Shown piece after piece: positions 19,147 through 27,793 of a stretch of DNA of 64,000 nt; position 1 is the first letter of the stretch, and each line of letters opens with the position of its first letter. Position numbers and translations under genes: made by a program. The notes under the pieces are model-generated. The model saw only the letters and a program-made list of their open reading frames with translations, did no database searches and was not told the DNA's origin. Source of the DNA: JAICUY01 sp035708065 (GTDB lineage: Bacteria > Chloroflexota > Limnocylindria > QHBO01); assembly GCA_035708065.1 (NCBI GenBank), contig DASSTC010000043.1, positions 6,999 to 70,998 on the forward strand, written 5' to 3'.

Positions 19147-21363
19147 ATGGACCTGGCACGCCTCCGGGCCGCGCCGGCTGCCGTCGTCCAGCGCATCACC
19201 CGTTCCTCGGACGACGCGGCCGGTCCCCATTCGACGATCAGTGACGTAGTCGCCGAAGCGCAACGTCACCGCCCGAGCATCAACGTCGGGCTGATCGAGC
19301 GCGCCCACGGCGTGGCGGCGACGGCGCACGAGGGCCAGCTGCGCGCATCGGGTGAGCCGTACATCACCCACCCGGTCGATGTCGCCTTCTACCTCGCCGA
19401 GCTGCAGATGGACGCCGAGACGATTGCCGCGGCGCTGCTCCACGACGTTCCCGAGGACACCGACTTCACGCTCGCCGACATCGAGAAGCGGTTCGGCCGC
19501 GAAGTGGCGCGGCTGGTCGACGGGGTCACCAAGCTCTCGAAGTTCGGCAGCGCCCGGTCGATGGAGGAGCAGCAGGCCGAGAACATCCGGAAGATGTTCA
19601 TGGCGATGGCCGAGGACGTGCGGGTGGTCATCATCAAGCTCGCCGATCGCCTGCACAACATGCGCACGCTGCAGTACATGCCGGCCGACAAGCAGCTGCG
19701 CATCGCCCGCCAGTCGATGGAGATCTACGCGCCGCTGGCGCATCGGCTGGGGATGTGGCAGATCAAGTGGGAGCTCGAGGACCTGTCGTTCAAGTACCTC
19801 GAGCCGGAGCACTACCGCAAGCTCGTCGAGATGCTTGCCGACCGACGCAAGGCGCGCGAGTCGTTCGTCAACAAGAGCATCGGCATCCTGCGCAAGGAGC
19901 TCGGCAAGGTCGGGCTCGAGGCCGAGATCAGTGGTCGGCCGAAGCACCTGTACTCGATCTGGAAGAAGATGGAGCGCAAAGGCGCCGAGTTCAGCGAGAT
20001 CTACGACATCCACGCCATCCGCGTGCTCGTCGACGACGTGAAGGACACCTACGCCGCCCTCGGCGTGGTCCACTCCATCTGGCGACCGATTCCCGGGCAG
20101 TTCGATGACTACATCGCCATGCCCAAGGCGAACATGTACCAGAGCCTGCACACCGCGGTCATCGGGCCCGATGCCAAGCCGCTGGAGGTCCAGATCCGGA
20201 CCCGGCAGATGCACGAGGTCGCCGAGGCGGGCATCGCGGCGCACTGGCGCTACAAGGAAGGCTCGCGCGGCGACCGTCGCTACGACGAGAAGCTGGCCTG
20301 GGTGCGCCAGCTCATCGACTGGCAGCGCGAGGTCGCCGATGCCACGGAGTTCGTCGAGGGCCTGAAGCTCGACGTCTTCCAGGACCAGGTCTTCGTCTTC
20401 ACGCCGAAGGGCGACGTCAAGGACCTGCCCGCCGGCGCCGGCCCGCTCGACTTCGCCTACCGGATCCATACCGATGTCGGGCACCGGACGATCGGCGCCA
20501 AGGTGAACAACCGTCTCGTGCCGCTCGACTACCGGCTCCGCAACGGCGACATCGTCGAGATCGTGACGACCAAGGCGGCCCACGGCCCCTCGCGCGACTG
20601 GCTGAACATCGTGCGCACCTCGCACGCCCGGGAGAAGATCCGCGCCTGGTTCAAGCACCAGCAGCGCGACGAGAACATCACCCAGGGCAAGGAGCTGCTC
20701 GACCGCGAGCTGCGGCGTCTGGCGCACGAGACGCTCATGTCGGTCGACGCGGAGAAGCTGACCGAGATCGCGCAGCAGCTGCGCTACCGCGAGCTCGACG
20801 ACTTCTACGCCGCCATTGGCTACGGCGCGGTCTCTCCGGCGAGCGTGGTCAGCAAGCTCGAGATCCACGACGACGTCGAGATCACCCTGCCGGAGACCGC
20901 GCCACCGTCGGCGCCGGCGACGAGCGGCGTGCGGGTCAAGGGCGTCGGCGATCTGCTGGTGCGCTTCGCGAAGTGCTGCTCACCGATTCCCGGCGACGAG
21001 ATCACCGGCTATGTCACCCGCGGCAAGGGCGTCACCGTCCACCGAGCCAACTGCCCGTCGGTCCTGTCGGAGCGCGACATCGAGCGGCTGATCGACGTCG
21101 AGTGGGAGCTCGCCGGGCAGCAGACCTACCCGATCACGGTGCGGATCAGCGCGCTCGACCGGCCGGGGCTGCTCAACGAGATCACCAACGTGGTGGCCGA
21201 GCACAAGGTGAACATCGTGGCGGCCTCGATCGGCACGCACGTCGACGGCACGGCCACGATCTCGGCCACCCTCAAGGTCACGTCGCTGCAGCAGCTGTCG
21301 CGAGTGCTGTCGCGAATCGAGCGCCTGCGCGATGTGACGAGCGTGACCCGCGAGGTTCGATAG
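19147..21363 (+). CDS. rel: Bifunctional (p)ppGpp synthetase/hydrolase Rel
   Basis: 738 residues. N-terminal HD hydrolase domain with LLHDVPED (His99-Asp100) and a conserved KLADRLHNMRTL helix. The synthetase domain (about 230-370) carries IHAIRVLVDD and YIAMPKANMYQSLHT. TGS (VFVFTPKGDVKDLP), a zinc-finger/helical part (KCCSPIPGDEI) and a C-terminal ACT domain complete the long-RSH layout. It makes and degrades the stringent-response alarmone in response to uncharged tRNA. The HD site is intact, so it should be bifunctional, although the synthetase loop reads QFDD (318-321) where bifunctional enzymes often have RFKD. It lies immediately before hisS, a common pairing. Confidence 0.92.
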   Translation: MDLARLRAAPAAVVQRITRSSDDAAGPHSTISDVVAEAQRHRPSINVGLIERAHGVAATAHEGQLRASGEPYITHPVDVAFYLAELQMDAETIAAALLHDVPEDTDFTLADIEKRFGREVARLVDGVTKLSKFGSARSMEEQQAENIRKMFMAMAEDVRVVIIKLADRLHNMRTLQYMPADKQLRIARQSMEIYAPLAHRLGMWQIKWELEDLSFKYLEPEHYRKLVEMLADRRKARESFVNKSIGILRKELGKVGLEAEISGRPKHLYSIWKKMERKGAEFSEIYDIHAIRVLVDDVKDTYAALGVVHSIWRPIPGQFDDYIAMPKANMYQSLHTAVIGPDAKPLEVQIRTRQMHEVAEAGIAAHWRYKEGSRGDRRYDEKLAWVRQLIDWQREVADATEFVEGLKLDVFQDQVFVFTPKGDVKDLPAGAGPLDFAYRIHTDVGHRTIGAKVNNRLVPLDYRLRNGDIVEIVTTKAAHGPSRDWLNIVRTSHAREKIRAWFKHQQRDENITQGKELLDRELRRLAHETLMSVDAEKLTEIAQQLRYRELDDFYAAIGYGAVSPASVVSKLEIHDDVEITLPETAPPSAPATSGVRVKGVGDLLVRFAKCCSPIPGDEITGYVTRGKGVTVHRANCPSVLSERDIERLIDVEWELAGQQTYPITVRISALDRPGLLNEITNVVAEHKVNIVAASIGTHVDGTATISATLKVTSLQQLSRVLSRIERLRDVTSVTREVR

Positions 21364-21370
21364 AGGAGTA

Positions 21371-21385
21371 CCGGCGAGACGCCGG
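21371..21385 (+). terminator. Hairpin after rel
   Basis: CCGGCG, loop AGA, CGCCGG: a perfect 6-bp stem starting 8 bases after the rel stop codon and lying before the hisS promoter. There is no T tract. Confidence 0.4.
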
Positions 21386-21413
21386 ACCCGCTCGGGAACC
21401 ACGACCGCATCGG

Positions 21414-21419
21414 TACACT
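21414..21419 (+). promoter_or_regulatory. -10 box TACACT before hisS, leaderless type
   Basis: TACACT ends 6 bases before the hisS ATG at 21426. An ACCGATGC repeat (reverse strand, 21408-21415) overlaps its left edge. Confidence 0.5.
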
Positions 21420-21425
21420 CGGAGC

Positions 21426-22694
21426 ATGGCTCGCACCCCAGCCGCGCCGCGAGGCACGCGCGACATCCTGCCCGCCGAGGCGGCGTACTGGCACCGCGTT
21501 GAATCGGTCGCGCGCGATCTCGCCGACCGATACGCCTTCGAGCGCATCGAGACGCCGCTGTTCGAGCGGGTCGAGCTCTTCGCGCGCAGCGCCGGGGAGA
21601 CGAGCGACGTGGTGGAGAAGGAGATGTTCCGCGTCAGCGGCGCGAAGGGCAGCGACGAGGAGCGCGCCGACTGGGCGCTGCGGCCGGAGCCGACTGCCGG
21701 AATCGTGCGTGCCTTCATCGAGCACGGCATGCACGTGCTGCCCGGGCCGCTCCGCTTCTGGCTCATCGGTCCGATGTTCCGCTACGACCGCCCGCAGGCC
21801 GGCCGCTACCGGCAGTTCGCGCAGTGGGATTGCGAGGTGCTCGGCGATCCCGGACCGATGGTCGACGCCGAGCTCCTCGAGCTCGCCACGCGCTTCTATC
21901 GTCACTGCGGCGTCGAGGGCGTCACCATCCATCTCAACTCCATCGGCGACGCCACATGCCGGCCGGCGTACCGTGAGGCGTTGCTCCAATACTTCGCCGG
22001 ACACCAGGACCGGCTGAGTGACGACGCGCGCCGCCGGTTGCGCTTCAACCCGCTGCGGGTGCTCGATGACCGCCACCTCGATCCGGAGCTTGCCGCTGGT
22101 GCTCCGAAGTCGACGGATCACCTGTGCGATGCGTGCCGCGAGCACTTCACGGCCGTGCGACGGCTGCTGGACGAGCTGCGGATCGAGTACCGCATCGATC
22201 ACGCGCTGGTGCGCGGCCTCGACTACTACACCCGCACCACGTTCGAGTTCTACGTCGCCGGGCGCGAAGGGCAGCAGCAGGCGCTGGGTGGTGGCGGTCG
22301 CTACGACGGCCTGGTCGAAGGGCTCGGCGGACGGAGCACCCCGGCGATCGGCTTCGGGCTCGGCATCGACCGGACGATCCTGGCCATGCAGGAGCAGGAC
22401 GTCGAGCTGTCGCCCGCCGCAGCTCTGCTCGGCGTGGTGGGAGCCGGCGACGACCTTGCGGCTCGGCTGCGCGTGGCGGACGCGCTGCGCGACGCCGGCC
22501 TCCGGGTGCGGCCCGATGGCAGCAGCCGCAAGCTCGGCAAGCAGCTCGAGGCGGCGGCCAAGGCCGGTGCGCGCTGGGCGGTCATCGTCGGCGACGAGCT
22601 GGAGCGCGGCGCCGTGACGCTGCGCGACCTCGCCGTCGGTCAGCAGCGCGAGCTGCCACTCGACGAGGTCGCGTCCGCCATCGATCGGGCCTAG
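21426..22694 (+). CDS. hisS: Histidyl-tRNA synthetase
   Basis: 422 residues. Class II motifs: RGTRDILP at the N-terminus, motif 2 GPMFRYDRPQAGRYRQF, the histidine-specific LVRGLDYYTRTTFEF and motif 3 ending GFGLGIDRTI, then an anticodon-binding domain (about 335-420). It charges tRNA-His. The long upstream open frame is a shadow of rel; ATG 21426 fits the -10 box and the family start. Its TAG stop shares the palindrome CTAG with the stop of the convergent cyanophycinase-like gene, so the two genes overlap by 4 bases tail to tail. Confidence 0.92.
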   Translation: MARTPAAPRGTRDILPAEAAYWHRVESVARDLADRYAFERIETPLFERVELFARSAGETSDVVEKEMFRVSGAKGSDEERADWALRPEPTAGIVRAFIEHGMHVLPGPLRFWLIGPMFRYDRPQAGRYRQFAQWDCEVLGDPGPMVDAELLELATRFYRHCGVEGVTIHLNSIGDATCRPAYREALLQYFAGHQDRLSDDARRRLRFNPLRVLDDRHLDPELAAGAPKSTDHLCDACREHFTAVRRLLDELRIEYRIDHALVRGLDYYTRTTFEFYVAGREGQQQALGGGGRYDGLVEGLGGRSTPAIGFGLGIDRTILAMQEQDVELSPAAALLGVVGAGDDLAARLRVADALRDAGLRVRPDGSSRKLGKQLEAAAKAGARWAVIVGDELERGAVTLRDLAVGQQRELPLDEVASAIDRA

Positions 22695-24571
22695 CTCCCC
22701 GGCTGGACCGCCTCGCCCGGCGCGAACAGGTCGAGGACGGTGTTCAGCGCGGTGAACGCCCCGTTGTCGCCGATCTCGAACGTTGCCGCTCGACCGTCGA
22801 GCGCCACGAGCGAGCGCTCACCAATGACCGATGCGCCCGCCGAGTTCAGCAACAGCGCGGTGCGCTCGCTGAGCCCCAGCGCCAACGTCTGAGGATCGCT
22901 GGCGGACGCCGCCAGCAGGCGCCCCCAACGCTGATCGAGCGTCAGCCGCGGCTCGATCGTCACGCCGGGCAGCAGCCCCATGCCGTTGGCGAAGGTCGTC
23001 GAGCCGGAGACGAACGCCGCCGCAGCCTGTGACTCGACATTCGAGCTCGACGGGTCCGGCGTGGCGCTGTAGCGCGCGCCCATCGCGGCGGTCATCGCGC
23101 GATCGGTCACGACCACCGGCGCCTGGGCGATGGCGGCGCGCACGAAGGCGCTGAACGAGCCATCGGCCAGGGCGGAGCCGATCAGCGACTGGTCGCCGCC
23201 GGCGAACACCACCGCGGCCACCCCGTTCAGGCGTGACAGCGGCAGCGCACCGCCGGTCCCGTTCGGGCCCCAGGCGATGACCTCGACCTTGTCGGCCGAT
23301 GCCTTCCAGCCGGCGTTGGCCAGCGCCTTGGCGTAGTCGTTCCCAGCGCTCGAGCCCTGGCCGGTGTTGCGGTAGCCCGCGGTCACCACCAGGATCCGGT
23401 GCTGGCCGGTCTGGTGCGCCAGGCCGGCAATCTCGCCGAAGACGGGGGAGAGCGGATCGTCGAGCAGGCCGCCGCCGATCACCAGCGTCCCGGCGCCCGG
23501 CGCGGCGAGCAGCGACGGATCCCAGCTGGGCTGAGCCTGGTAGGGCACGTCGGCCCCGTCGAGGAGCGCTTCACGATCGACCATGTCGTACGCGGCGCCA
23601 CCGGGTGCCAGCACGTGCAGCAGGACGTTGCGGGCCGATAGCGTCTCGCGCGGTCCGACCCAGGCGTGCGTTCCATCGGCGCCTTCGAAGTCGACCACCG
23701 AGACGGAGGTGGCTCCGAACACGCCGGATGCCAGCGCGTCGTTGGTGATGGTGACGCCGGTGTCCTCGTCCGCGCCGATGCCCACCAGGCTGTCGCCGCC
23801 GAATCGGTCATCCGACTGGGCCACCATGTTCAGCAGCCGCGTCAGCCGGCCGCGCGCGTACGCATGCTGCTCGATGATCGAACGTTGGGACCCGAAGCTC
23901 AGGCCGCGCTCGGTCGGATCGGGCGTGTCATTGGGGTCGGCCCACCAGACGATGATCTTGTCGCGCTCGAGCGCGTTATACGGCCAGCCGGCGGCGGTGT
24001 AGTCGGCGATCATGTTCGTCGACTCCATGGCGGCCCCGGCACTGTTGCCGCCGAAGACGACGCCGCGTGCCGCCGCGTCCTCCATGGCCGTTTCGGCCGG
24101 CGAGCCGGCCAGGATATGCATCGCCAGGTCCTGGTCGCCACCGAGGATGTACGCGCCATCGGTCTCCGGGTCGAAGAACAGCGCGCTGTTCGCCGGGTCG
24201 TGCGTCTCGGCGTAGTCGAACAGGTGCAGCAGGATCGCCTCGCAGCCGTCGGGGAAGGCGCTGCTGACGATCGCGTCGCAGGCGTCCTCGATCTGCTGCG
24301 TCCGCTGCGTGGCGAGCGCGATATTCGCGTCGCGCTCCTTCAGCGAATCGCCGTATGCCGATGTCACGACCAGGATCTGGACGACGTCGCCGTGCGCATG
24401 GCCGATCACCGTCGAGGCGAAGCCATCGAGGGTCGTCTCGCTGTAGCCGGCACCGATGGGGACCAGCGCATCGGCCGGTTCGACGGCGCCGACCGGCAGG
24501 GCGGTGGTGAAGGTCAGGATTGCGGCGCTCAGCGCGCCGACGAGGGAGCGACCGGGGAGTCGGGCGAACAT
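22691..24571 (-). CDS. Secreted cyanophycinase-like (S51) protein, tandem-duplicated
   Basis: 626 residues, the only - strand gene here. ATG at 24571 follows a good GGAGG (spacing 4) and begins a signal peptide of about 30 residues. The first half (about 40-330) is a peptidase-S51/cyanophycinase-like domain with YILGGDQDLAMHIL and nucleophile Ser177 in FGGNSAGAAM. The second half (about 380-610) repeats the plan (VVFAGGDQSLIGSAL), but its nucleophile segment reads TDRAMTAAM, so it lacks the GxSAG serine. S51 enzymes cleave beta-Asp-Arg or alpha-Asp bonds; secreted forms attack extracellular cyanophycin or peptides. The substrate here is unknown. An alternative ATG 34 codons upstream would add a non-signal extension and run across the divergent promoter region. 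Confidence 0.72.
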   Translation of the reverse strand: MFARLPGRSLVGALSAAILTFTTALPVGAVEPADALVPIGAGYSETTLDGFASTVIGHAHGDVVQILVVTSAYGDSLKERDANIALATQRTQQIEDACDAIVSSAFPDGCEAILLHLFDYAETHDPANSALFFDPETDGAYILGGDQDLAMHILAGSPAETAMEDAAARGVVFGGNSAGAAMESTNMIADYTAAGWPYNALERDKIIVWWADPNDTPDPTERGLSFGSQRSIIEQHAYARGRLTRLLNMVAQSDDRFGGDSLVGIGADEDTGVTITNDALASGVFGATSVSVVDFEGADGTHAWVGPRETLSARNVLLHVLAPGGAAYDMVDREALLDGADVPYQAQPSWDPSLLAAPGAGTLVIGGGLLDDPLSPVFGEIAGLAHQTGQHRILVVTAGYRNTGQGSSAGNDYAKALANAGWKASADKVEVIAWGPNGTGGALPLSRLNGVAAVVFAGGDQSLIGSALADGSFSAFVRAAIAQAPVVVTDRAMTAAMGARYSATPDPSSSNVESQAAAAFVSGSTTFANGMGLLPGVTIEPRLTLDQRWGRLLAASASDPQTLALGLSERTALLLNSAGASVIGERSLVALDGRAATFEIGDNGAFTALNTVLDLFAPGEAVQPGS

Positions 24572-24607
24572 GGGACCTCCAGACTGAGCGGGCCTCGGGG
24601 TCGCCCG

Positions 24608-24613
24608 ATGATA
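24608..24613 (-). promoter_or_regulatory. -10 box TATCAT for the cyanophycinase-like gene
   Basis: On the - strand TATCAT lies 36 bases before the ATG at 24571, with GGAGG in the leader. It sits back to back with the + strand CATAAT box (24617-24622), making a compact divergent promoter. Confidence 0.4.
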
Positions 24614-24616
24614 TTC

Positions 24617-24622
24617 CATAAT
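24617..24622 (+). promoter_or_regulatory. -10 box CATAAT before the DUF2652 gene
   Basis: CATAAT overlaps the first two bases of the ATG at 24621 and ends 7 bases before an in-frame GTG at 24630. If the box is used, translation more likely starts at GTG 24630, as in the other leaderless genes. Confidence 0.4.
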
Positions 24623-25700
24623 GTCGCCCGTGCTGAAAGGCGTTGAGCGCGGCACCCTCGTCATTGCCGACATCTCCGGCTACACCGGGCTGCTGGTCGA
24701 CACCGAGCTCGAGCACGCCCAGGACGCCGTGCGCGACCTGATCCAGACCGTGGTCGGCAAGCTTCGTCCGCAGCTGCGCCTGGCGAAGCTCGAGGGCGAC
24801 GCCGCCTTCGTGTACTCGATCTCCGAACGGATCGATGGCTCGCAGCTGCTCGACACGCTCGAGGCCGCGTACTTCGCGTTCCGGCGACGGCTCGAGAGCA
24901 TCAGCTTGGCGACGACCTGCGACTGCAACGCCTGCATTCGGATCCCGGGGCTCAACCTGAAGCTCATCGCCCATCACGGCTCGTTCGTGCGCCAGCGGCT
25001 GTACGGCGTGGAGGAGCTGACCGGCAGCGACGTCATCGTGGTGCATCGGCTGCTGAAGAACCGCGTCGCCGAGCAGGTCGGCAGTGGCGGCTATCTCCTC
25101 CTGACCGATGCCTGCCTGGCCGCGGCAACCCTCGACCCCGCCGCGCTTCGCCTGGTCGAGTATCGCGACGAGCTCGAGGGCGTCGGCGAGGTCACCGGCT
25201 GGGTCCACGACCTCGAGACCGCCTGGCGGCGGGAGCGCGAGCTGCGACGTGTGCGCATCGGCGAGAAGGAGACAGCCTTGATGGTCGAGGCCGACATTCC
25301 GGCTGCACCGCAGGTCGTGTGGGATTGGGTCACGGACCCGACGCGCCGCCCGCAGTTCGTGCCCGGCGTATTGCGCGTGGACGAGGTGGCAAGCGCCGGC
25401 CGGCGTGGCGTCGGCACCACGAATCACTGCATGCACGGCGAGGGCGTCACTCTCGAGGAGATTCTCGACTGGCGTCCCTTCGACTACTTCACGCTGCAGA
25501 CGACGCTGCCGAACGGGCTCAGCGCGATCACGATGGAGGAGCTGGTGGCGGCCGGTGCCGGGACACACGTGATCGTGCGCGTCGCAAAGCAGAAGACGGC
25601 AAAAGGGCGCGAGGTCTTCGGCCGGATGAGCGACATGATCGCGGGCATGTATGCGATGTCGCTGGCCCAGCTCGGCCGCATCGTCGAGGCGGACCGCTAG
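24621..25700 (+). CDS. DUF2652 (cyclase-fold-like) domain fused to an SRPBCC domain
   Basis: 359 residues from ATG 24621, or 356 from GTG 24630. Residues about 10-205 match DUF2652 as I recall it, and the opening VIADISGYTGLL with a later KLEGDAAF resembles class III nucleotide cyclases, whose two metal-binding Asp residues sit in these places (Asp17 and Asp60). Residues about 215-355 form a polyketide-cyclase/START-like (SRPBCC) lipid- or ligand-binding domain. Cyclase transition-state residues are not evident, so catalysis is doubtful. The function is unknown. It has its own promoter, diverges from the cyanophycinase-like gene and precedes aspS by 234 bases. Confidence 0.7.
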   Translation: MSPVLKGVERGTLVIADISGYTGLLVDTELEHAQDAVRDLIQTVVGKLRPQLRLAKLEGDAAFVYSISERIDGSQLLDTLEAAYFAFRRRLESISLATTCDCNACIRIPGLNLKLIAHHGSFVRQRLYGVEELTGSDVIVVHRLLKNRVAEQVGSGGYLLLTDACLAAATLDPAALRLVEYRDELEGVGEVTGWVHDLETAWRRERELRRVRIGEKETALMVEADIPAAPQVVWDWVTDPTRRPQFVPGVLRVDEVASAGRRGVGTTNHCMHGEGVTLEEILDWRPFDYFTLQTTLPNGLSAITMEELVAAGAGTHVIVRVAKQKTAKGREVFGRMSDMIAGMYAMSLAQLGRIVEADR

Positions 25701-25748
25701 GGCTGGCGCGCAAGAGGGTAAGACGTGCGAACCGTGGGTCGCGGTACT

Positions 25749-25875
25749 GCTCTCGGCACGAGCGAAGGTCCCCAGGAAGTCGCGCTTCACGCCGGAACCG
25801 CTCGTGGCACGAGCGAGACGCGGAACTGAAGGCCCCGGCGCGCGCCTCGCTCCGATCATTGCTCGCAGCACGAGC
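25749..25875 (+). repeat. Three copies of a short inverted repeat upstream of aspS
   Basis: GCTCTCGGCACGAGC (25749-25763), GCTCGTGGCACGAGC (25800-25814) and GCTCGCAGCACGAGC (25861-25875) share a GCTCN5-6ACGAGC core. Copies 2 and 3 form 5-bp stems with 5-nt loops, and copy 1 has one mismatch. Spacing is 51 and 61 bases. They fill a 234-base gap (25701-25934) with no gene. Tandem operators or a structured leader are possible. No T-box hallmark is seen. Confidence 0.6.
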
Positions 25876-25919
25876 GATCCGCCCCGGGGAACGCACGGCA
25901 TGCCTGACCCACGGTCCGG

Positions 25920-25925
25920 TACCAT
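25920..25925 (+). promoter_or_regulatory. -10 box TACCAT before aspS, leaderless type
   Basis: TACCAT ends 9 bases before the aspS ATG at 25935. The inverted-repeat array lies 45-171 bases upstream of this box. Confidence 0.45.
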
Positions 25926-25934
25926 GGCCAACCC

Positions 25935-27722
25935 ATGTCCGTCTCCTTCCGTACCCATACCTGCGGCGAGCTGCGCGCGTCTGACGTCGGCCAGCGCGTG
26001 ACGCTTGCCGGCTGGGTGCATCGGCGCCGTGATCACGGCCACCTGACCTTCTTCGACCTTCGTGACCGGTACGGCATCACCCAGGTGGTGACCAACGCGC
26101 AGGAGGCACCGGAGGCGCACCAGGCCGCCGAGGCCGTGCGCAACGAGTGGGTCGTGCAGGTGAGCGGGACCGTGCGGCATCGGCCCGAGGGGACGACGAA
26201 CGATCAGCTGGCGACCGGCGAGATCGAGGTCGCTGCCGATGAGCTGACCGTCCTCAACCCGAGCAAGGTGCCGCCGTTCTACATCAACGAGCCGCAGCCG
26301 GGACTCGACGAGCAGCTGCGGCTGAAGTACCGCTACCTGGACCTGCGACGACCGGAGATGCAGCAGCGCATCCTGCTGCGCGGCCGGCTCGCGTCGGCCG
26401 TGCGCAGGACATTCGACGCCCTGGGCTTCGTCGAGATCGAGACGCCGACGTTGGTGAAGAGCACGCCGGAGGGTGCGCGGGACTACATCGTGCCGAGCCG
26501 TCTGCAGCCCGGGGAGTTCTATGCGCTGCCGCAGAGCCCGCAGATTCTCAAGCAGCTGCTGATGGTCGCCGGCTACGACCGCTACTTCCAGCTGGCGCAC
26601 GCGTACCGCGACGAGGACCTGCGCGGCGACCGCCAGCCGGAGCACACCCAGATCGACGTCGAGATGAGCTTCGTGCGCGAGGGCGACGTGATGGACACCA
26701 TCGAGCAGATGGTCCAGACCGTCACCCGAGAGGTCCTCCCCGAGCGACCGATCCTGACCGCTCCCTTCCCGCGACTGACCTACGAGGAGGCCCTCGACCG
26801 ATACGGCTCGGACAAGCCTGATATCCGCTTCGGCATGGAGCTGGTCGACCTGACCGAAGCACTGCGCGCGGTCGACTTCCGCGTCTTCGCCGACCCGATC
26901 GCGGCCGGCGGTGCCGTGCGCGCCGTCGTTGCGCCCGGATGCGCCGGCTACTCGCGCAAGCAGCTCGACGAGCTGACCGATGTCGCCCGACGCGGCGGTG
27001 CGGCCGGGCTCGCCTGGCTGGCCGTCGAGCCGGATGGCTCGCTGCGCGGTCCGGCCGCCAAGTTCCTCGACGCCGGGGTGCAGGCCAGGCTGACGACCGT
27101 GACCGGTGCCGCGACCGGAGACCTCCTGCTGATCGTGGCCGACGCGGACCGGGTGAAAGGCGCCGAATCACTCGGGCGGGTGCGGCTCGAAATGGGCGAC
27201 CGGCTGGGACTGCGCACGCCGCACGTGCTGGCCTACGTCTGGGTCCATCGGTTTCCGATGTTCCAGTGGGACGCCGAGGGCAACCGCTGGGACGCGACGC
27301 ACAACCCGTTCAGCGCGCCGGTGTGGGAGGAGGAGCCGCGCATGGAGAGTGATCCCGCATCGGTCCACGCGCAGCAGTACGACCTGGCGCTCAACGGCTG
27401 GGAGCTCGGCGGCGGGTCGGTGCGCATCCACCGGCGCGACCTGCTCGAGCGGGCGTTCGCGTTGATGGGCCATACCGTCGAGGGAATGCGTGACCAGTTC
27501 GGCGCGCTGCTGGACGCGCTCGAGTACGGCGCGCCGCCGCACGGTGGGATCGCCATCGGGCTCGACCGCTGGACGGCGCTCCTCGCCGATCAGGACAACA
27601 TTCGCGAGGTGATGGCCTTCCCCAAGACCCAGTCGGGCAGCGACCTGATGATGGGGGCGCCCTCGCCGGTGAGCGAGACACAGATGGACGAGCTGCACCT
27701 GCGCGTCGTCACTGACGCCTAG
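25935..27722 (+). CDS. aspS: Aspartyl-tRNA synthetase
   Basis: 595 residues, the normal bacterial length. An N-terminal OB domain (VTLAGWVHRRRDHGHLTFFDLRDR) is followed by class II motifs LRYKYRYLDLRR-like (about 133-140), the motif 2 loop AYRDEDLRGDRQPEHTQID, a bacterial GAD insertion (about 290-420) and motif 3 GIAIGLDRWTALL. It charges tRNA-Asp. Whether it is the discriminating or non-discriminating form cannot be decided by eye; no gatCAB genes are in the window. The upstream gap with three inverted repeats suggests regulated expression. Confidence 0.93.
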   Translation: MSVSFRTHTCGELRASDVGQRVTLAGWVHRRRDHGHLTFFDLRDRYGITQVVTNAQEAPEAHQAAEAVRNEWVVQVSGTVRHRPEGTTNDQLATGEIEVAADELTVLNPSKVPPFYINEPQPGLDEQLRLKYRYLDLRRPEMQQRILLRGRLASAVRRTFDALGFVEIETPTLVKSTPEGARDYIVPSRLQPGEFYALPQSPQILKQLLMVAGYDRYFQLAHAYRDEDLRGDRQPEHTQIDVEMSFVREGDVMDTIEQMVQTVTREVLPERPILTAPFPRLTYEEALDRYGSDKPDIRFGMELVDLTEALRAVDFRVFADPIAAGGAVRAVVAPGCAGYSRKQLDELTDVARRGGAAGLAWLAVEPDGSLRGPAAKFLDAGVQARLTTVTGAATGDLLLIVADADRVKGAESLGRVRLEMGDRLGLRTPHVLAYVWVHRFPMFQWDAEGNRWDATHNPFSAPVWEEEPRMESDPASVHAQQYDLALNGWELGGGSVRIHRRDLLERAFALMGHTVEGMRDQFGALLDALEYGAPPHGGIAIGLDRWTALLADQDNIREVMAFPKTQSGSDLMMGAPSPVSETQMDELHLRVVTDA

Positions 27723-27728
27723 AGCGAG

Positions 27729-27750
27729 CGCGACACGGCGCGCCGTCGCG
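27729..27750 (+). terminator. GC-rich hairpin after aspS
   Basis: CGCGACACGGCG followed at once by CGCCGTCGCG can pair over 10 bp with a 2-base bulge, starting 7 bases after the aspS stop. There is no loop to speak of and no T tract, so this is a weak terminator candidate. Confidence 0.3.
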
Positions 27751-27779
27751 GCGTCGGGGTGGGGCTGACCCGCAGCGCC

Positions 27780-27785
27780 TACACT
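27780..27785 (+). promoter_or_regulatory. -10 box TACACT before the LCP gene, leaderless type
   Basis: TACACT ends 8 bases before the GTG start at 27794. Confidence 0.45.
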
Positions 27786-27793
27786 TCGCGGCC

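Noticed and set aside
25701..25934. T-box riboswitch upstream of aspS
   Set aside because: No AGGGTGGNACCGCG-like antiterminator sequence and no terminator; the -10 box sits 9 bases before the ATG, leaving no leader RNA.
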